Below are positions 35,735 to 46,294 of a stretch of 64,000 nucleotides of DNA, piece after piece. Position 1 is the first letter of the stretch, and every line of letters starts with the position of its first letter. The DNA lies in the NCBI RefSeq assembly GCF_002836355.1, contig NZ_PJCA01000031.1, positions 806,001-870,000 on the forward strand, in the 5' to 3' direction. The notes beneath the pieces are model-generated. The model did not search any database. It was not told the origin of the DNA and saw only the letters and a list, made by a program, of their open reading frames with translations. This stretch comes from Moritella sp. Urea-trap-13. Its GTDB lineage: Bacteria > Pseudomonadota > Gammaproteobacteria > Enterobacterales > Moritellaceae. The translations under genes and the position numbers were made by a program.

Positions 35735-36901
35735 TTACTTGCCCTCCGCTGCTGCAACAACTTGCTGCGCTGCATCAGTTAGGCTAGATGCTGCAATAAT
35801 ATTTAAGTCAGATTTAGCTAAAACTTCACGGCCTAATTCTGCATTGTTACCTTCAAGACGTACAACAACTGGCACTTTTACACCAACTTCTTGTACTGCA
35901 CCAATAATACCTTCTGCGATCATGTCACAACGAACAATACCACCAAAGATGTTTACCAGTACGGCTTTCACATTGTCATCAGAAAGAATGATTTTAAATG
36001 CTTCAGCTACACGTTCTTTTGTTGCACCGCCGCCCACATCTAGGAAGTTAGCAGGTTTGCCACCATGGATGTTAACAATATCCATGGTGCCCATTGCTAG
36101 ACCAGCGCCGTTTACCATGCAACCAATGCTACCGTCTAAAGCAACATAGTTTAACTCAAATTTAGCAGCGTGAGCTTCACGTGCATCTTCTTGAGTAATA
36201 TCTTGCATTAAACGTAGTTTAGGTTGGCGATAAAGTGCATTTGAATCGATAGTAATTTTACCATCTAAACAAACAAGATCACCCGCACCAGTAACAATCA
36301 GTGGGTTGATTTCAAGCAGCGCCATATCTGAATCAGTAAACATTTTAGCTAGACCCATAAAGATCTGGGTAAACTGTTTGATTTGAGCACCGTGTAAACC
36401 AAGTTTGAATGCAAGTTCACGAGCTTGATAAGGTTGAGCACCAACAAGTGGATCAATCGCTGCTTTGTGAATTAACTCAGGCGTTTCTTCAGCAACAGTC
36501 TCAATATCAACACCACCTTCAGTTGATGCCATAAATACAACTTTACGTGAACCACGGTCAATAACCGCGCCAAGGTAAAGTTCATTGGCGATATCACCCG
36601 CAGCTTCAACTAAAATTTGTGAAACCGGCTGACCGTGTTCATCAGTCTGAAAAGTAACTAAATTCTTACCTAACCAATGTTCAGCAAATGCAGTAATTTC
36701 ATCTTTCGATGTTACAAGCTTAACGCCACCTGCTTTACCACGGCCACCCGCGTGCACTTGACACTTAACAACCCATTTATCGCCACCAATTTTGTCAGCG
36801 AAAGCTGCAGCTTCATGAGGTACGTTTGTTGCGTAACCTTCTGGAACTGGCAAACCATATTCAGCAAAAAGTTGTTTTGCCTGATACTCATGCAGATTCA
36901 T
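35735..36901 (-). CDS. sucC: succinyl-CoA synthetase beta subunit
   Basis: 388 aa, the usual length. N-terminal ATP-grasp domain ([33 protein letters not shown]) and C-terminal ligase-CoA domain ([18 protein letters not shown]). Binds the nucleotide and, with SucD, forms the alpha2beta2 enzyme. The 93-nt gap from sucB contains a small CGCCT/AGGCG hairpin and no gene. Confidence 0.97.
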   Translation of the reverse strand: MNLHEYQAKQLFAEYGLPVPEGYATNVPHEAAAFADKIGGDKWVVKCQVHAGGRGKAGGVKLVTSKDEITAFAEHWLGKNLVTFQTDEHGQPVSQILVEAAGDIANELYLGAVIDRGSRKVVFMASTEGGVDIETVAEETPELIHKAAIDPLVGAQPYQARELAFKLGLHGAQIKQFTQIFMGLAKMFTDSDMALLEINPLIVTGAGDLVCLDGKITIDSNALYRQPKLRLMQDITQEDAREAHAAKFELNYVALDGSIGCMVNGAGLAMGTMDIVNIHGGKPANFLDVGGGATKERVAEAFKIILSDDNVKAVLVNIFGGIVRCDMIAEGIIGAVQEVGVKVPVVVRLEGNNAELGREVLAKSDLNIIAASSLTDAAQQVVAAAEGK

Positions 36902-36994
36902 GCTCGTATATCCATGTTAATAGCCACTAGGGCTTGTCCCGGGAACTTACGCCTCAACATAAGGCGCAAGCAACTTAAAAATTTAAACTAACTA

Positions 36995-38173
36995 TTACAC
37001 ATCTAAAAGAAGACGAGTTGGGTCTTCTAATAAATCTTTAATTGTTACTAAGAAACCAACAGATTCTTTACCATCAACTAGACGGTGATCGTAAGAAAGT
37101 GCTAGGTACATCATAGGTTGAATAACAACTTGACCATCAACAGCCATTGGGCGATCTTGGATTTTATGCATACCCAAGATTGCGCTTTGCGGTGGGTTGA
37201 TGATAGGTGTAGACATCAATGAACCGAATACACCACCGTTTGTAACGGTGAAGTTACCGCCAGTAAGATCTTCAATTGACAGTTTACCGTCACGACCTTT
37301 AAGTGCTAATTGACGAATGTTCTTCTCAATATCAGCAAGACTCATCGTATCGCAATCGCGTAATACCGGCGTTACTAGACCACGCGGCGTTGAAATCGCG
37401 ATGCTCACATCAAAGTAGTTGTGATACACGATGTCAGTGCCATCGATTGAAGCGTTCACTTCAGGGTAACGTTTTAGCGCTTCAACAACCGCTTTCACGT
37501 AGAAAGACATGAAACCTAAACGGATGCCATGACGCTCTTCAAATATGTCTTTATACTGTTTACGAATATCCATGATAGGTTTCATGTTGATTTCGTTAAA
37601 CGTTGTTAACATTGCCGTTGAGTTTTTAGCTTCAAGCAGACGTTCAGCGATACGCTTACGAAGACGAGTCATCGCAACACGTTTTTCGGTACGACCGGCT
37701 TGCAGTGCAACTTCAACAATTGGTGCAGGTGCTGCGGCTTTTGCCACTGGAGCTGGCGCCGGAGCTAATGCTTTTTCAACATCTTCTTTAGTAATTAAGC
37801 CATTCTTACCTGTGCCAGTGATCTTAGCAGCATCTAAGCCTTTCTCAGCAATAAGACGACGAACAGCGGGACTAGCGTCAACTGATTCTTGACTTGCTTC
37901 AGCTGGTTTATCTGTTGTTTCTTCACCAGCGACAGCGCCTACTTTTAAGCGACCAATTACTTGCTGACCAAGCACAGTTGCACCTTCATCTTCAAGAATT
38001 TCAACAAGAACACCAGATTCTACTGCTGGAACTTCGAGAATAACTTTGTCGGTTTCAATCTCTACAATTACTTCGTCACGTTCAACTGCATCGCCAGGGC
38101 GTTTATGCCAAGTCGCTACCGCTGCGTCCGCTACAGATTCAGGTAGTACAGGTACTACAATTTCAATTGTCAT
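36995..38173 (-). CDS. sucB: dihydrolipoyl succinyltransferase (E2 of 2-oxoglutarate dehydrogenase)
   Basis: About 392 aa. Lipoyl domain with the lipoylated lysine in [13 protein letters not shown] (near residue 43), peripheral-subunit-binding domain ([18 protein letters not shown]), an Ala/Pro linker ([15 protein letters not shown]) and the catalytic domain with DHRLVDGKE near the C-terminus. Two in-frame ATGs: AAGGA is 9 nt before the one at 38173 but only 3 nt before 38179, so I prefer 38173. Confidence 0.96.
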   Translation of the reverse strand: MTIEIVVPVLPESVADAAVATWHKRPGDAVERDEVIVEIETDKVILEVPAVESGVLVEILEDEGATVLGQQVIGRLKVGAVAGEETTDKPAEASQESVDASPAVRRLIAEKGLDAAKITGTGKNGLITKEDVEKALAPAPAPVAKAAAPAPIVEVALQAGRTEKRVAMTRLRKRIAERLLEAKNSTAMLTTFNEINMKPIMDIRKQYKDIFEERHGIRLGFMSFYVKAVVEALKRYPEVNASIDGTDIVYHNYFDVSIAISTPRGLVTPVLRDCDTMSLADIEKNIRQLALKGRDGKLSIEDLTGGNFTVTNGGVFGSLMSTPIINPPQSAILGMHKIQDRPMAVDGQVVIQPMMYLALSYDHRLVDGKESVGFLVTIKDLLEDPTRLLLDV

Positions 38174-38194
38174 TTTCATAATTCCTTTAATAAA

Positions 38195-41011
38195 CTATTT
38201 CTGCGCAACAGTTAAAGCATCTTCAACAAGAGCTAGCTGTTGTTTTGTATGTACAGACATGTAACCGACTGCTGGTGATGCTGATGCAGCACGTCCAGCG
38301 TAACTTAGCTTCGCGCCTTGTGGGATTGCTTCCCAGAAGTGATGCTGACTTGAATACCAAGCACCCTGATTCTGAGGCTCTTCCTGACACCAAACAAACT
38401 GTTCTACATGTTGATATTCAGCAAAGACAGCTGCAATTTCCGCATGTGGGAAAGGATAAAGCTGTTCGATACGTACAATCGCAACATCAGTCTGACCCGC
38501 TTTACGACGTGTTTCGAGTAAATCGAAATACACTTTACCACTACACATCACAACACGTTTAACTTGCGTTGGGTCAAGCACATCAATTTCACCTATGATA
38601 TTTTGGAACGTTCCTTCAGCTAGCTCAGACAAACTAGAAATAGCTAATGGGTGACGTAACAATGATTTAGGTGTCATCACTATGAGTGGTCGACGCATAG
38701 GACGTACTGTTTGACGACGAAGCATATGATAAACTTGCGCAGGTGTACTCGGTACACATACTTGCCAGTTATGCTCAGCACACATTTGCATATAACGTTC
38801 TAAACGTGCAGATGAATGCTCAGGACCTTGTCCTTCATAGCCATGTGGTAACATTACTGTTAGGCCACACATACGACCCCATTTCTGTTCACCAGAAGAA
38901 AGGAATTGATCGAATACAACTTGTGCACCATTGGCGAAATCACCAAATTGAGCTTCCCAAATAGTTAAACCACTTGGCTCAGTTGTCGCATAACCATATT
39001 CAAATGCTAATACCGCTTCTTCAGATAATACTGAATCATGGATAGTTAGCTCACCTTGCTCAGGTTTTAAATTAGCTAATGGTGTATACGTACTTGCGTT
39101 ATCTTGATTGTGTACAACAGCATGACGATGGAAGAAAGTACCACGGCCAACATCTTGTCCAGTAATACGTACTTTATACTGCTCATCAAGCAATGTTGCA
39201 TATGCTAATGTTTCAGCAAAACCCCAATCACATGGTTTATCACCATTTGCCATTGATACACGATCTGTATATATCTTCTGAACGCGAGATTGGATCTGGT
39301 GCCCTTCAGGTACTGCCGTCATTTTCAATGCAAGCTCAGTTAATTTATCTTGAGCTACTTGAGATTGATAAGGCATATCCCATTCGTGTTTTAAGTATGG
39401 GTTCCAATCAACTGAATGTTGTTGCATTGGGCGCCATTCTTTAACAACACAGTCACCATGATCAAGTTGATCACGATATTCGTTAATTAAACCTGTCGCT
39501 TCAGCAGCATCAATGACAGCTTCATTAACAAGTTGATCGGCATAGATCTTACGTGGCGTTGGGTGCTGTTTGATTTTTTTATACATTAATGGCTGCGTTG
39601 CACTCGGCTCATCAGCTTCATTATGACCGTGGCGGCGATAACAAACTAAATCAATCACAACATCACGTTTGAATGTATTACGGTAATCAAGCGCAATTTG
39701 TGTGACGAGAACAACGGCTTCAGGATCATCTGCATTTACATGGAAGATGGGTGCTTGCACCATTTTGGCGATATCCGTACAGTATTCTGTAGAGCGCATA
39801 TCTTTTGGATTCGATGTTGTAAAACCAACTTGGTTATTAACAACAATACGTACCGTACCTCCGATGCCATAAGCACGTGTTTGCGACATATTAAATGTCT
39901 CAGCCACAACACCTTGACCAGCAATTGCAGAATCACCATGAATTGTAATCGCCAGTACTTCGTCACCATTTGTGCTACCAAGACGTTCTTGACGTGCACG
40001 AACAGATCCCATAACTACTGGGTTTACAATTTCTAAATGCGATGGGTTAAATGCAAGTGCTAAATGAACATTACCGCCTGGGGTATTAAAATCTGAGCTG
40101 AAACCTTGGTGATATTTAACGTCACCCGCTCCCCATACGTCACTGTGTTTACCAGCAAATTCATCAAACAGATCAGTTGGTTTTTTACCAAGTACGTTAA
40201 CCAGCATATTCAGTCTGCCGCGATGCGCCATACCAATAACTGCTTCTTTGATACCTTGTTCACCACTACGACGAATTAATTCTTTCATCATTGGAATTAG
40301 TGCATCACCACCCTCGAGGGAGAAACGTTTTGCACCAGGGAACTTAGCACCTAAGTATTTTTCTAGACCTTCGGCAGCCGTTAAGCTTTCCAAAAATCGT
40401 AATTTATCTTGTTTTTCAAATTCAGGGCTGCTTTCAACAGACTCTAAACGACTTTGAATCCAACGCTTTTCTTCTGTTGATACAATGTGCATATATTCAG
40501 CAGCAATTGAACCACAGTAAGTTTTTTGTAGCGAAGCATAAAGGTCACTTAACTTCATACTTTCTTGACCAATCGCGTATGAACCAACATTAAAGTTAGC
40601 ATCAAAATCGGCATCAGAAAGTGAGTGATATGCAGGGTCTAAATCTTGTACACGTTCACGTGTCCAAATACCTAGCGGATCTAAGTTAGCATGTTGATGT
40701 CCACGAAAACGGAAAGCATTAATTAGCTGCAATACTTTAACTTGTTTCGCATCATTATGGGGATCGCTTACTTGAGTCGCATATCGAGAGGTATCTTTCG
40801 CAAGGCGAATGAAATAATCTTTCACAGGACCATGTGGAACTTCTTTAGTCGCATTATCAACTTTAGGTAGACCTAAAAATACAGTTTGCCATTCTTCGCC
40901 AACTGAATCAGGATCTGCTAAAAATTGCTCATATAAATCTTCAATATATGTCTGGTTCGCACCGGCTAGATGAGAGGATTCTAACCAGGCTTTCATGACG
41001 TTATTCTGCAT
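38195..41011 (-). CDS. sucA: 2-oxoglutarate dehydrogenase E1 component
   Basis: 938-aa thiamine-diphosphate enzyme. The N-terminus (MQNNVMKAWLESSHLAGANQ) closely matches E. coli SucA. The ThDP fold is visible in GMAHRGRLNMLVNVLGK and in GDSAIAGQGVVAETFNMSQ, HVNADDPEAV and RRHGHNEADEPS; the transketolase-like half contains HGYEGQGPEHSSARLERY. It decarboxylates 2-oxoglutarate and passes succinyl to SucB. 15 nt lie between it and the sucB reading region. Confidence 0.97.
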   Translation of the reverse strand: MQNNVMKAWLESSHLAGANQTYIEDLYEQFLADPDSVGEEWQTVFLGLPKVDNATKEVPHGPVKDYFIRLAKDTSRYATQVSDPHNDAKQVKVLQLINAFRFRGHQHANLDPLGIWTRERVQDLDPAYHSLSDADFDANFNVGSYAIGQESMKLSDLYASLQKTYCGSIAAEYMHIVSTEEKRWIQSRLESVESSPEFEKQDKLRFLESLTAAEGLEKYLGAKFPGAKRFSLEGGDALIPMMKELIRRSGEQGIKEAVIGMAHRGRLNMLVNVLGKKPTDLFDEFAGKHSDVWGAGDVKYHQGFSSDFNTPGGNVHLALAFNPSHLEIVNPVVMGSVRARQERLGSTNGDEVLAITIHGDSAIAGQGVVAETFNMSQTRAYGIGGTVRIVVNNQVGFTTSNPKDMRSTEYCTDIAKMVQAPIFHVNADDPEAVVLVTQIALDYRNTFKRDVVIDLVCYRRHGHNEADEPSATQPLMYKKIKQHPTPRKIYADQLVNEAVIDAAEATGLINEYRDQLDHGDCVVKEWRPMQQHSVDWNPYLKHEWDMPYQSQVAQDKLTELALKMTAVPEGHQIQSRVQKIYTDRVSMANGDKPCDWGFAETLAYATLLDEQYKVRITGQDVGRGTFFHRHAVVHNQDNASTYTPLANLKPEQGELTIHDSVLSEEAVLAFEYGYATTEPSGLTIWEAQFGDFANGAQVVFDQFLSSGEQKWGRMCGLTVMLPHGYEGQGPEHSSARLERYMQMCAEHNWQVCVPSTPAQVYHMLRRQTVRPMRRPLIVMTPKSLLRHPLAISSLSELAEGTFQNIIGEIDVLDPTQVKRVVMCSGKVYFDLLETRRKAGQTDVAIVRIEQLYPFPHAEIAAVFAEYQHVEQFVWCQEEPQNQGAWYSSQHHFWEAIPQGAKLSYAGRAASASPAVGYMSVHTKQQLALVEDALTVAQK

Positions 41012-41075
41012 TCTCTGCCCTTTTTACTTTAAATGACCATCGCGCCAGAGATGGTAGCAAAGATTTCTAATTACT

Positions 41076-41097
41076 GGCCATTCCCAACGGAATGACC
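41076..41097 (-). other. hairpin between sdhB and sucA
   Basis: GGCCATTCC and GGAATGACC form a 9-bp stem (one G-U pair in RNA) with a 4-nt loop in the 116-nt sdhB-sucA gap. There is no T run. It could be an mRNA-processing or stability element that separates sdh from suc expression. Confidence 0.4.
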
Positions 41098-41127
41098 ATT
41101 GTAACTAAAAACTAACAAAAAACATTG

Positions 41128-41844
41128 CTACACCGCACGTTGTAGTAACATAGATTTAATATTACCGATTGCTTTTGTAGGATTTAGGCCTTTAGGACAC
41201 ACGTTTACACAGTTCATAATACCGTGACAACGGAATACACTAAACGCATCATCTAATTCCGATAAACGTTGGTCTGTTGCTGAGTCACGACTATCGACTA
41301 AGAAACGATAAGCCGCTAATAAACCAGCAGGACCCACGAACTTATCAGGGTTCCACCAGAATGATGGGCATGATGTTGAACAACATGCACATAAGATACA
41401 CTCATATAAACCATCCAACTTCGCACGTTCTTCAGGTGACTGAAGGTTTTCGCGAGACGGTGGAATAGCACTTTCGTCTGTAATTAAGAACGGTTTAATA
41501 CGTGCGTAGTTATCATAAAACTGCGACATATCAATCACGAGATCTCGGACCACTGGTAAACCAGGTAGTGGACGAATAACAATCGTGTTGTTCATATTTA
41601 AATCAGACAAAGGCGTGATACATGCTAGGCCATTCTTGCCATTCATGTTAACACCGTCAGAGCCACACACACCTTCACGACAAGAGCGACGGAAAGATAG
41701 TGACGCATCTTTTTCTTTTAACAGAATTAGCGCATCAAGAACCATCATGTCAGAACCTTCAGGTACTTCAAGGCTCATTTCTTTCATTTTAGGTTTGCTA
41801 TCAACATCAGGGTTATAGCGATAAATTGAAAATTTAACTTGCAT
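41128..41844 (-). CDS. sdhB: succinate dehydrogenase iron-sulfur subunit
   Basis: 238 aa. The N-terminal [2Fe-2S] domain has SCREGVCGSDGVNMNGKNGLAC; the C-terminal domain has CILCACCSTSC and CHGIMNCVNVCPKG for the [4Fe-4S] and [3Fe-4S] clusters. Transfers electrons from SdhA FAD to quinone at SdhCD. 15 nt after sdhA. Confidence 0.97.
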   Translation of the reverse strand: MQVKFSIYRYNPDVDSKPKMKEMSLEVPEGSDMMVLDALILLKEKDASLSFRRSCREGVCGSDGVNMNGKNGLACITPLSDLNMNNTIVIRPLPGLPVVRDLVIDMSQFYDNYARIKPFLITDESAIPPSRENLQSPEERAKLDGLYECILCACCSTSCPSFWWNPDKFVGPAGLLAAYRFLVDSRDSATDQRLSELDDAFSVFRCHGIMNCVNVCPKGLNPTKAIGNIKSMLLQRAV

Positions 41845-41859
41845 AGGTATCCCTTATGT

Positions 41860-43641
41860 TTAATAAACGCGTGCTTTCGGCACAAAGTGTTTCAACTGTT
41901 CTTCAGTCAATAAGTTAGGTGATAAGTTCACTTCACGCGTAACCATTGTTTCTGATTCAGGTTGATACAGTGAATGGCATAACCAGTTCACATCATCACG
42001 ATCTGGGTAATCAAAACGACTGTGTGCACCACGACTTTCTGTACGGAAGTTTGCAGCATGCGCAGTGGCATATGCAGTTTCCATCAAGTTATCCAGCTCT
42101 AGACATTCAATACGTTGGGTATTGAATTCTGTAGATGTGTCATCTAAGCGTGCATTTTGTAAACGTTTACGAATTGTACGTAACTCTTCAAGACCTTCGG
42201 CCATTGATTCACCTTCACGGAATACCGAGAAGTTAAGTTGCATACATTGTTGTAAATCTTTACGGATTTGCGCTGGATCTTCACCGTCTTGATTATTTTC
42301 CCAACGATTTAAACGTTCAAGCGATGCATCTACGTTTGCGTCAGTTGCTTCCATTGGCTCTGGAATAGTATCCAGTGCAGTACCAAGGTAGTTACCTGCA
42401 GCACGACCAAATACAACTAAGTCGAGCAGTGAGTTACCACCTAAACGGTTGGCACCATGTACTGATACGCAAGCGATTTCACCAACAGCAAATAAACCAG
42501 CAACAACTTCCATGTTGCCTTCTTCATTGCGTGTTAGTACTTCACCGTTAACATTCGCAGGTAAACCGCCCATCATATAGTGACACGTTGGGATTACTGG
42601 AATTGGTTCTTTAACTGGATCTACGTGAGCGAACGTACGAGATAGCTCACAAATACCTGGTAGGCGTGATTCAAGTACGTCTTCGCCAAGGTGATCGAGT
42701 TTCAATTTAAGGTGTGGACCCCAAGGACCATCACACGCACGACCTTCACGGATCTCAGTCATCATTGAACGAGCAACAACGTCACGACCAGCAAGATCTT
42801 TTGCGTTTGGCGCATAACGTTCCATGAAACGTTCGCCATCTTTATTGAGTAGGTAACCGCCTTCACCACGACAACCTTCAGTTACAAGTACACCTGCACC
42901 TGCAATACCGGTCGGGTGGAACTGCCACATTTCCATATCTTGTACTGGAATACCAGCACGAATAGCCATACCAACACCGTCACCAGTATTAATGTGTGCA
43001 TTGGTTGTAGAAGAATAAATACGACCTGCGCCACCTGTAGCAAATACAGTCGCTTTTGACTTGAAGTAACAGATTTCACCTGTTTCAATGTCCATCGCTG
43101 TACAACCAGTGATGATACCTTCGTCATTTTTAACGAGGTCTAACGCATACCATTCAGAGAAAACTTTCGTTTCATTCTTAATGTTTTGTTGATAAAGAAG
43201 ATGAAGTAATGCATGCCCGGTACGATCGGCTGCTGCAGCTGTACGAGCCGCTTGTGCGCCGCCGTATGCTAAAGACTGACCACCAAATGGACGTTGGTAA
43301 ATAGTACCATCTTCAAAACGTGAGAATGGTAGACCCATATGCTCAAGTTCTAAAATTGCTTCTGGACCCGTTTTACACATAAATTCGATAGCGTCTTGGT
43401 CACCGATATAATCAGAACCTTTAACAGTATCGTACATGTGCCATGTCCAATCATCTTCATGTGAATTACCTAAAGCAACGGTAATACCACCTTGAGCAGA
43501 TACGGTATGTGAACGAGTTGGAAAAACTTTAGATAAAAGTGCACAACTTTTACCTGACTTAGATATTGATAGCGCAGCACGCATACCGGCACCACCGGCA
43601 CCAATAACTACTGCATCAAATTCGCGAACTGGAATACTCAC
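41860..43641 (-). CDS. sdhA: succinate dehydrogenase flavoprotein subunit
   Basis: 593 aa. FAD-binding [12 protein letters not shown] near residue 14, the covalent FAD histidine H45 in [11 protein letters not shown], and the active-site region with [21 protein letters not shown] and Arg-containing motifs as in the family. Oxidises succinate to fumarate on the cytoplasmic face. The ATG follows the sdhD stop without a gap. Confidence 0.97.
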   Translation of the reverse strand: MSIPVREFDAVVIGAGGAGMRAALSISKSGKSCALLSKVFPTRSHTVSAQGGITVALGNSHEDDWTWHMYDTVKGSDYIGDQDAIEFMCKTGPEAILELEHMGLPFSRFEDGTIYQRPFGGQSLAYGGAQAARTAAAADRTGHALLHLLYQQNIKNETKVFSEWYALDLVKNDEGIITGCTAMDIETGEICYFKSKATVFATGGAGRIYSSTTNAHINTGDGVGMAIRAGIPVQDMEMWQFHPTGIAGAGVLVTEGCRGEGGYLLNKDGERFMERYAPNAKDLAGRDVVARSMMTEIREGRACDGPWGPHLKLKLDHLGEDVLESRLPGICELSRTFAHVDPVKEPIPVIPTCHYMMGGLPANVNGEVLTRNEEGNMEVVAGLFAVGEIACVSVHGANRLGGNSLLDLVVFGRAAGNYLGTALDTIPEPMEATDANVDASLERLNRWENNQDGEDPAQIRKDLQQCMQLNFSVFREGESMAEGLEELRTIRKRLQNARLDDTSTEFNTQRIECLELDNLMETAYATAHAANFRTESRGAHSRFDYPDRDDVNWLCHSLYQPESETMVTREVNLSPNLLTEEQLKHFVPKARVY

Positions 43642-43986
43642 TTATAACCCCCAAAGAACAACAAAACCAACAAGCGCATAAATAAATGCAGTGGTTGTTA
43701 GAACAAACTGTAATGCACCACGTAAACCGGTTGATTTAACATAGTCAGTTAATACCTGCCATACACCAATCCACGCGTGGATGACGAGAGCGATAAGGGT
43801 AAGAAGGGTGAATACTTTATTGCCAGTGCTTGCAAAAAAATCTGTCCATACTTGATATGTAAGATCATTAAATGCAACAAAACCAACAAAATAAAATGTA
43901 TAAAGTGCCATGATGATGGCGGTTGCACGGATCATGATAAAATCATGTGTACCACTGCGGCCATAACTTGCTGCGTTAGTTACCAT
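43642..43986 (-). CDS. sdhD: succinate dehydrogenase membrane anchor SdhD
   Basis: 114 aa with three transmembrane helices (about 18-40, 57-79, 88-112). The HAWIGVWQVLTDYVK segment matches the quinone/heme region of SdhD. Overlaps sdhC by 7 nt and abuts sdhA, so all sdh genes are translationally coupled. Confidence 0.95.
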   Translation of the reverse strand: MVTNAASYGRSGTHDFIMIRATAIIMALYTFYFVGFVAFNDLTYQVWTDFFASTGNKVFTLLTLIALVIHAWIGVWQVLTDYVKSTGLRGALQFVLTTTAFIYALVGFVVLWGL

Positions 43987-44366
43987 ACCATTATCCCCGC
44001 TAGAATTGATAAAACAACGGTTGCAACAAAAGATACTTTCGCACTTAATGCACCCGATTCAAGCTCTTCAAAATACCCCATGTCCATCAATAGATGACGG
44101 ATACCGCCAGCAATATGATATGCCAGTGCAGTTAGGATTCCCCAAAGAATGAATGTACCAAAGAAACCAGACACAATTTCTTGTGCATTTTGGAAACCTT
44201 GTTCAGAAGATAATGATTCTGCTAGTAACCACAAAAGGATACCCACAGCAAACAGCATTATTACACCAGAAATACGGTGTAGAATCGATGCGATTGCTGT
44301 GATTGGCATGTTTATAGTCTGCAGATCTAAATTTACAGGTCTTTGCTTTTTCACTATATCGCTCAC
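43980..44366 (-). CDS. sdhC: succinate dehydrogenase cytochrome b556 subunit SdhC
   Basis: 128 aa, three transmembrane helices. VKKQRPVNLDLQTI and ITAIASILHRISGV are almost identical to E. coli SdhC; the heme-ligand region is ALAYHIAGGIRHLLMD. It starts with GTG; GGAG lies 4 nt upstream, a tight spacing. First gene of sdhCDAB-sucABCD and divergent from gltA. Confidence 0.96.
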   Translation of the reverse strand: MSDIVKKQRPVNLDLQTINMPITAIASILHRISGVIMLFAVGILLWLLAESLSSEQGFQNAQEIVSGFFGTFILWGILTALAYHIAGGIRHLLMDMGYFEELESGALSAKVSFVATVVLSILAGIMVW

Positions 44367-44749
44367 TCAGCTCCATTGAGCATTATTATTATTATGATTC
44401 GGATCACAGAATTGTATTATTTTCATAACAAATTCCTTTCAAATGAAAGCCCTTGTTTATTTCTTGTTCAAACTGCAAATAAAATAACGTTTATAAGCAC
44501 TTACATCATCAGAACAAAATTAAAACAAGGACTCTTAATCCGCGTATAAGTATACCTATATCACAATTTATTTACAATTATAAAAGGGCTTCTCGCAACA
44601 TTTACGTTAAAATTGAAACATAGGTTAACCTTTTAGTCTTTTTTCTTTGATTATTCTGTAACAAAATTGACATTGGTAATTATTAAAGGTAGCTTTGACT
44701 CCGAATTTCATGAAGAAATCTAACTATAAATAAGCAAAGGAGACGTGCT
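44367..44749. promoter_or_regulatory. divergent sdhC-gltA control region (383 nt, no gene)
   Basis: No coding sequence is supported. It is AT-rich. A CRP-like site lies near sdhC. On the gltA side a TTGACA at 44667-44672 could be a -35, but the -10 at 17 nt (TAGCTT) is poor. ArcA control would be expected from E. coli, but I could not point to a convincing box. Confidence 0.5.
44393..44408. promoter_or_regulatory. CRP-like site upstream of sdhC
   Basis: TATGA-TTCGGA-TCACA, 9/10 to TGTGA-N6-TCACA. It lies only 27-42 nt before the sdhC GTG, so it may overlap or follow the transcription start. Confidence 0.4.
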
Positions 44750-46039
44750 ATGGCTAATCAAAAGGCCACGTTAAACCTACCCGGCCAAGAGCCAGTTGAA
44801 CTTCCAATTTTATCTGGTACAGCTGGTCACGATGTTATCGACATTCGTACCCTAGGTAGTAAAGGATATTTCACCCATGATCCAGGTTTTATGGCAACGT
44901 CATCGTGTGAGTCTAAAATTACTTATATTGATGGTGTAGAAGGTATCCTACTACATCGCGGTTACGCTATTGATGATTTAGCATTTAATGCTGATTATTT
45001 AGAAGTTTGTTATATTATTCTTTACGGTGATGCACCAACTAAAGAACAATACGAGCAATTCAAAGCAACTGTACACAAGCATACAATGGTACATGAGCAA
45101 TTCGCGTCATTCTTTAAAGGTTTCCGCCGCGATTCTCACCCAATGTCTATTCTATGTGGTGTATCTGGCGCACTTGCAGCGTTTTATCATGATTCACTTG
45201 ACGTAACTAACCAACGTCACCGTGAAATATCGGCATTCCGTTTATTATCTAAAATGCCAACAATTGCTGCTATGTGTTACAAATATTCAATCGGTCAGCC
45301 TTTTGTATATCCAGACAACAGCCTTTCGTATGCTGGTAACTTCTTAAAAATGATGTTCTCAGTACCATGTGAAGAATATGTTGTTAATCCTATTGTTGAA
45401 ACAGCGATGGACCGTATCTTTACACTGCACGCTGACCACGAACAAAATGCATCGACCTCTACAGTTCGACTTGCTGGTTCATCAGGTGCTAACCCATTTG
45501 CATGTATTGCTGCGGGTATTGCGTCACTTTGGGGACCTGCTCACGGTGGTGCCAACGAAGCTTGTCTAACAATGCTTGAAGAAATCGGCAGCGTTGATCG
45601 TATTCCTGAGTTTATAGCTCGTGCGAAAGACAAAGATGATCCGTTCCGCCTAATGGGCTTTGGCCATCGTGTTTACAAAAACAAAGATCCACGTGCGACA
45701 GTAATGCGTAAGAGCTGTCACGAAGTGCTTAGTGAATTAAACATTGATGATCCACTATTAGATGTAGCAATGGAACTTGAGCGTATTGCGCTTGAAGACC
45801 CTTACTTCATCGAGAAGAAACTATATCCAAATGTAGATTTCTACTCAGGCATTACGTTACGTGCAATTGGTATCCCAGTTTCTATGTTCACGGTTATTTT
45901 TGCATTAGGCCGTACAGTAGGCTGGATCGCACACTGGAACGAAATGTTAAGTCAACCTGGACAGAAAATTGGTCGTCCTCGTCAGTTATATACTGGTGAA
46001 GCACACCGTCCATTTGAATCACTTGCTAAACGCGACTGA
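44750..46039 (+). CDS. gltA: citrate synthase, type II
   Basis: 429 aa, the size of NADH-regulated type II enzymes. Catalytic residues are in [24 protein letters not shown] and VDFYSGI. Condenses acetyl-CoA with oxaloacetate. AAAGGAG lies 7 nt before the ATG. Divergent from sdhC, as in many gammaproteobacteria, and followed by a strong terminator. Confidence 0.98.
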   Translation: MANQKATLNLPGQEPVELPILSGTAGHDVIDIRTLGSKGYFTHDPGFMATSSCESKITYIDGVEGILLHRGYAIDDLAFNADYLEVCYIILYGDAPTKEQYEQFKATVHKHTMVHEQFASFFKGFRRDSHPMSILCGVSGALAAFYHDSLDVTNQRHREISAFRLLSKMPTIAAMCYKYSIGQPFVYPDNSLSYAGNFLKMMFSVPCEEYVVNPIVETAMDRIFTLHADHEQNASTSTVRLAGSSGANPFACIAAGIASLWGPAHGGANEACLTMLEEIGSVDRIPEFIARAKDKDDPFRLMGFGHRVYKNKDPRATVMRKSCHEVLSELNIDDPLLDVAMELERIALEDPYFIEKKLYPNVDFYSGITLRAIGIPVSMFTVIFALGRTVGWIAHWNEMLSQPGQKIGRPRQLYTGEAHRPFESLAKRD

Positions 46040-46068
46040 TATAGACGTTATACATTAAACTAATATGT

Positions 46069-46103
46069 AAAAGGCTTCTGGATTTATTCAGAAGCCTTTT
46101 TTA
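46069..46103 (+). terminator. gltA terminator
   Basis: AAAAGGCTTCTG pairs with CAGAAGCCTTTT (12 bp, 8-nt loop) and continues into a T run, 30 nt after the gltA stop. Confidence 0.92.
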
Positions 46104-46132
46104 TTATTACCATGCCAATTGCCCCCTACATA

Positions 46133-46177
46133 ACTACAATCACTACAATCACTACAATCACTACAATCACTACAACA
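46133..46177. repeat. 9-bp tandem repeat ACTACAATC, about five copies
   Basis: Four perfect copies (46133-46168) and a fifth ending ACA instead of ATC. It lies in the intergenic region between the gltA terminator and the 3' end of crbS. It is a short microsatellite with no visible function and is likely variable in copy number. Confidence 0.9.
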
Positions 46178-46264
46178 GTTTAAACATGCTAGGCAATTAC
46201 GGCTATTTCAAGATAGGCATAGAGAAGGAATAGGAATACTTCCCTACTCCTCACTAACCATTAA

Positions 46265-46294
46265 CTGCTATCGAATAAACTACTATCGAATAAA
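46265..46294. repeat. 15-bp tandem duplication spanning the crbS stop codon
   Basis: CTGCTATCGAATAAA followed directly by CTACTATCGAATAAA (one difference). On the minus strand crbS ends ATT-CGA-TAG-TAG and the same TTT-ATT-CGA-TAG string follows, so the duplication created a repeated tail and tandem stops. Confidence 0.85.

Noticed and set aside
39698-40036. Long plus-strand open frames opposite sucA (also opposite tamB, napA, crbS and others)
   Set aside because: They are antisense to clear genes with strong motifs, have no ribosome-binding sites and encode low-complexity or Cys/His-rich strings; shadows of the real frames.
44343-44549. 68-codon plus-strand frame in the sdhC-gltA gap
   Set aside because: No ribosome-binding site, overlaps the sdhC 5' end, and the translation has no recognisable features; treated as control region.
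46133-46177. Tandem ACTACAATC repeats as a CRISPR array
   Set aside because: Units are 9 bp with no spacers and no cas genes nearby; a microsatellite.
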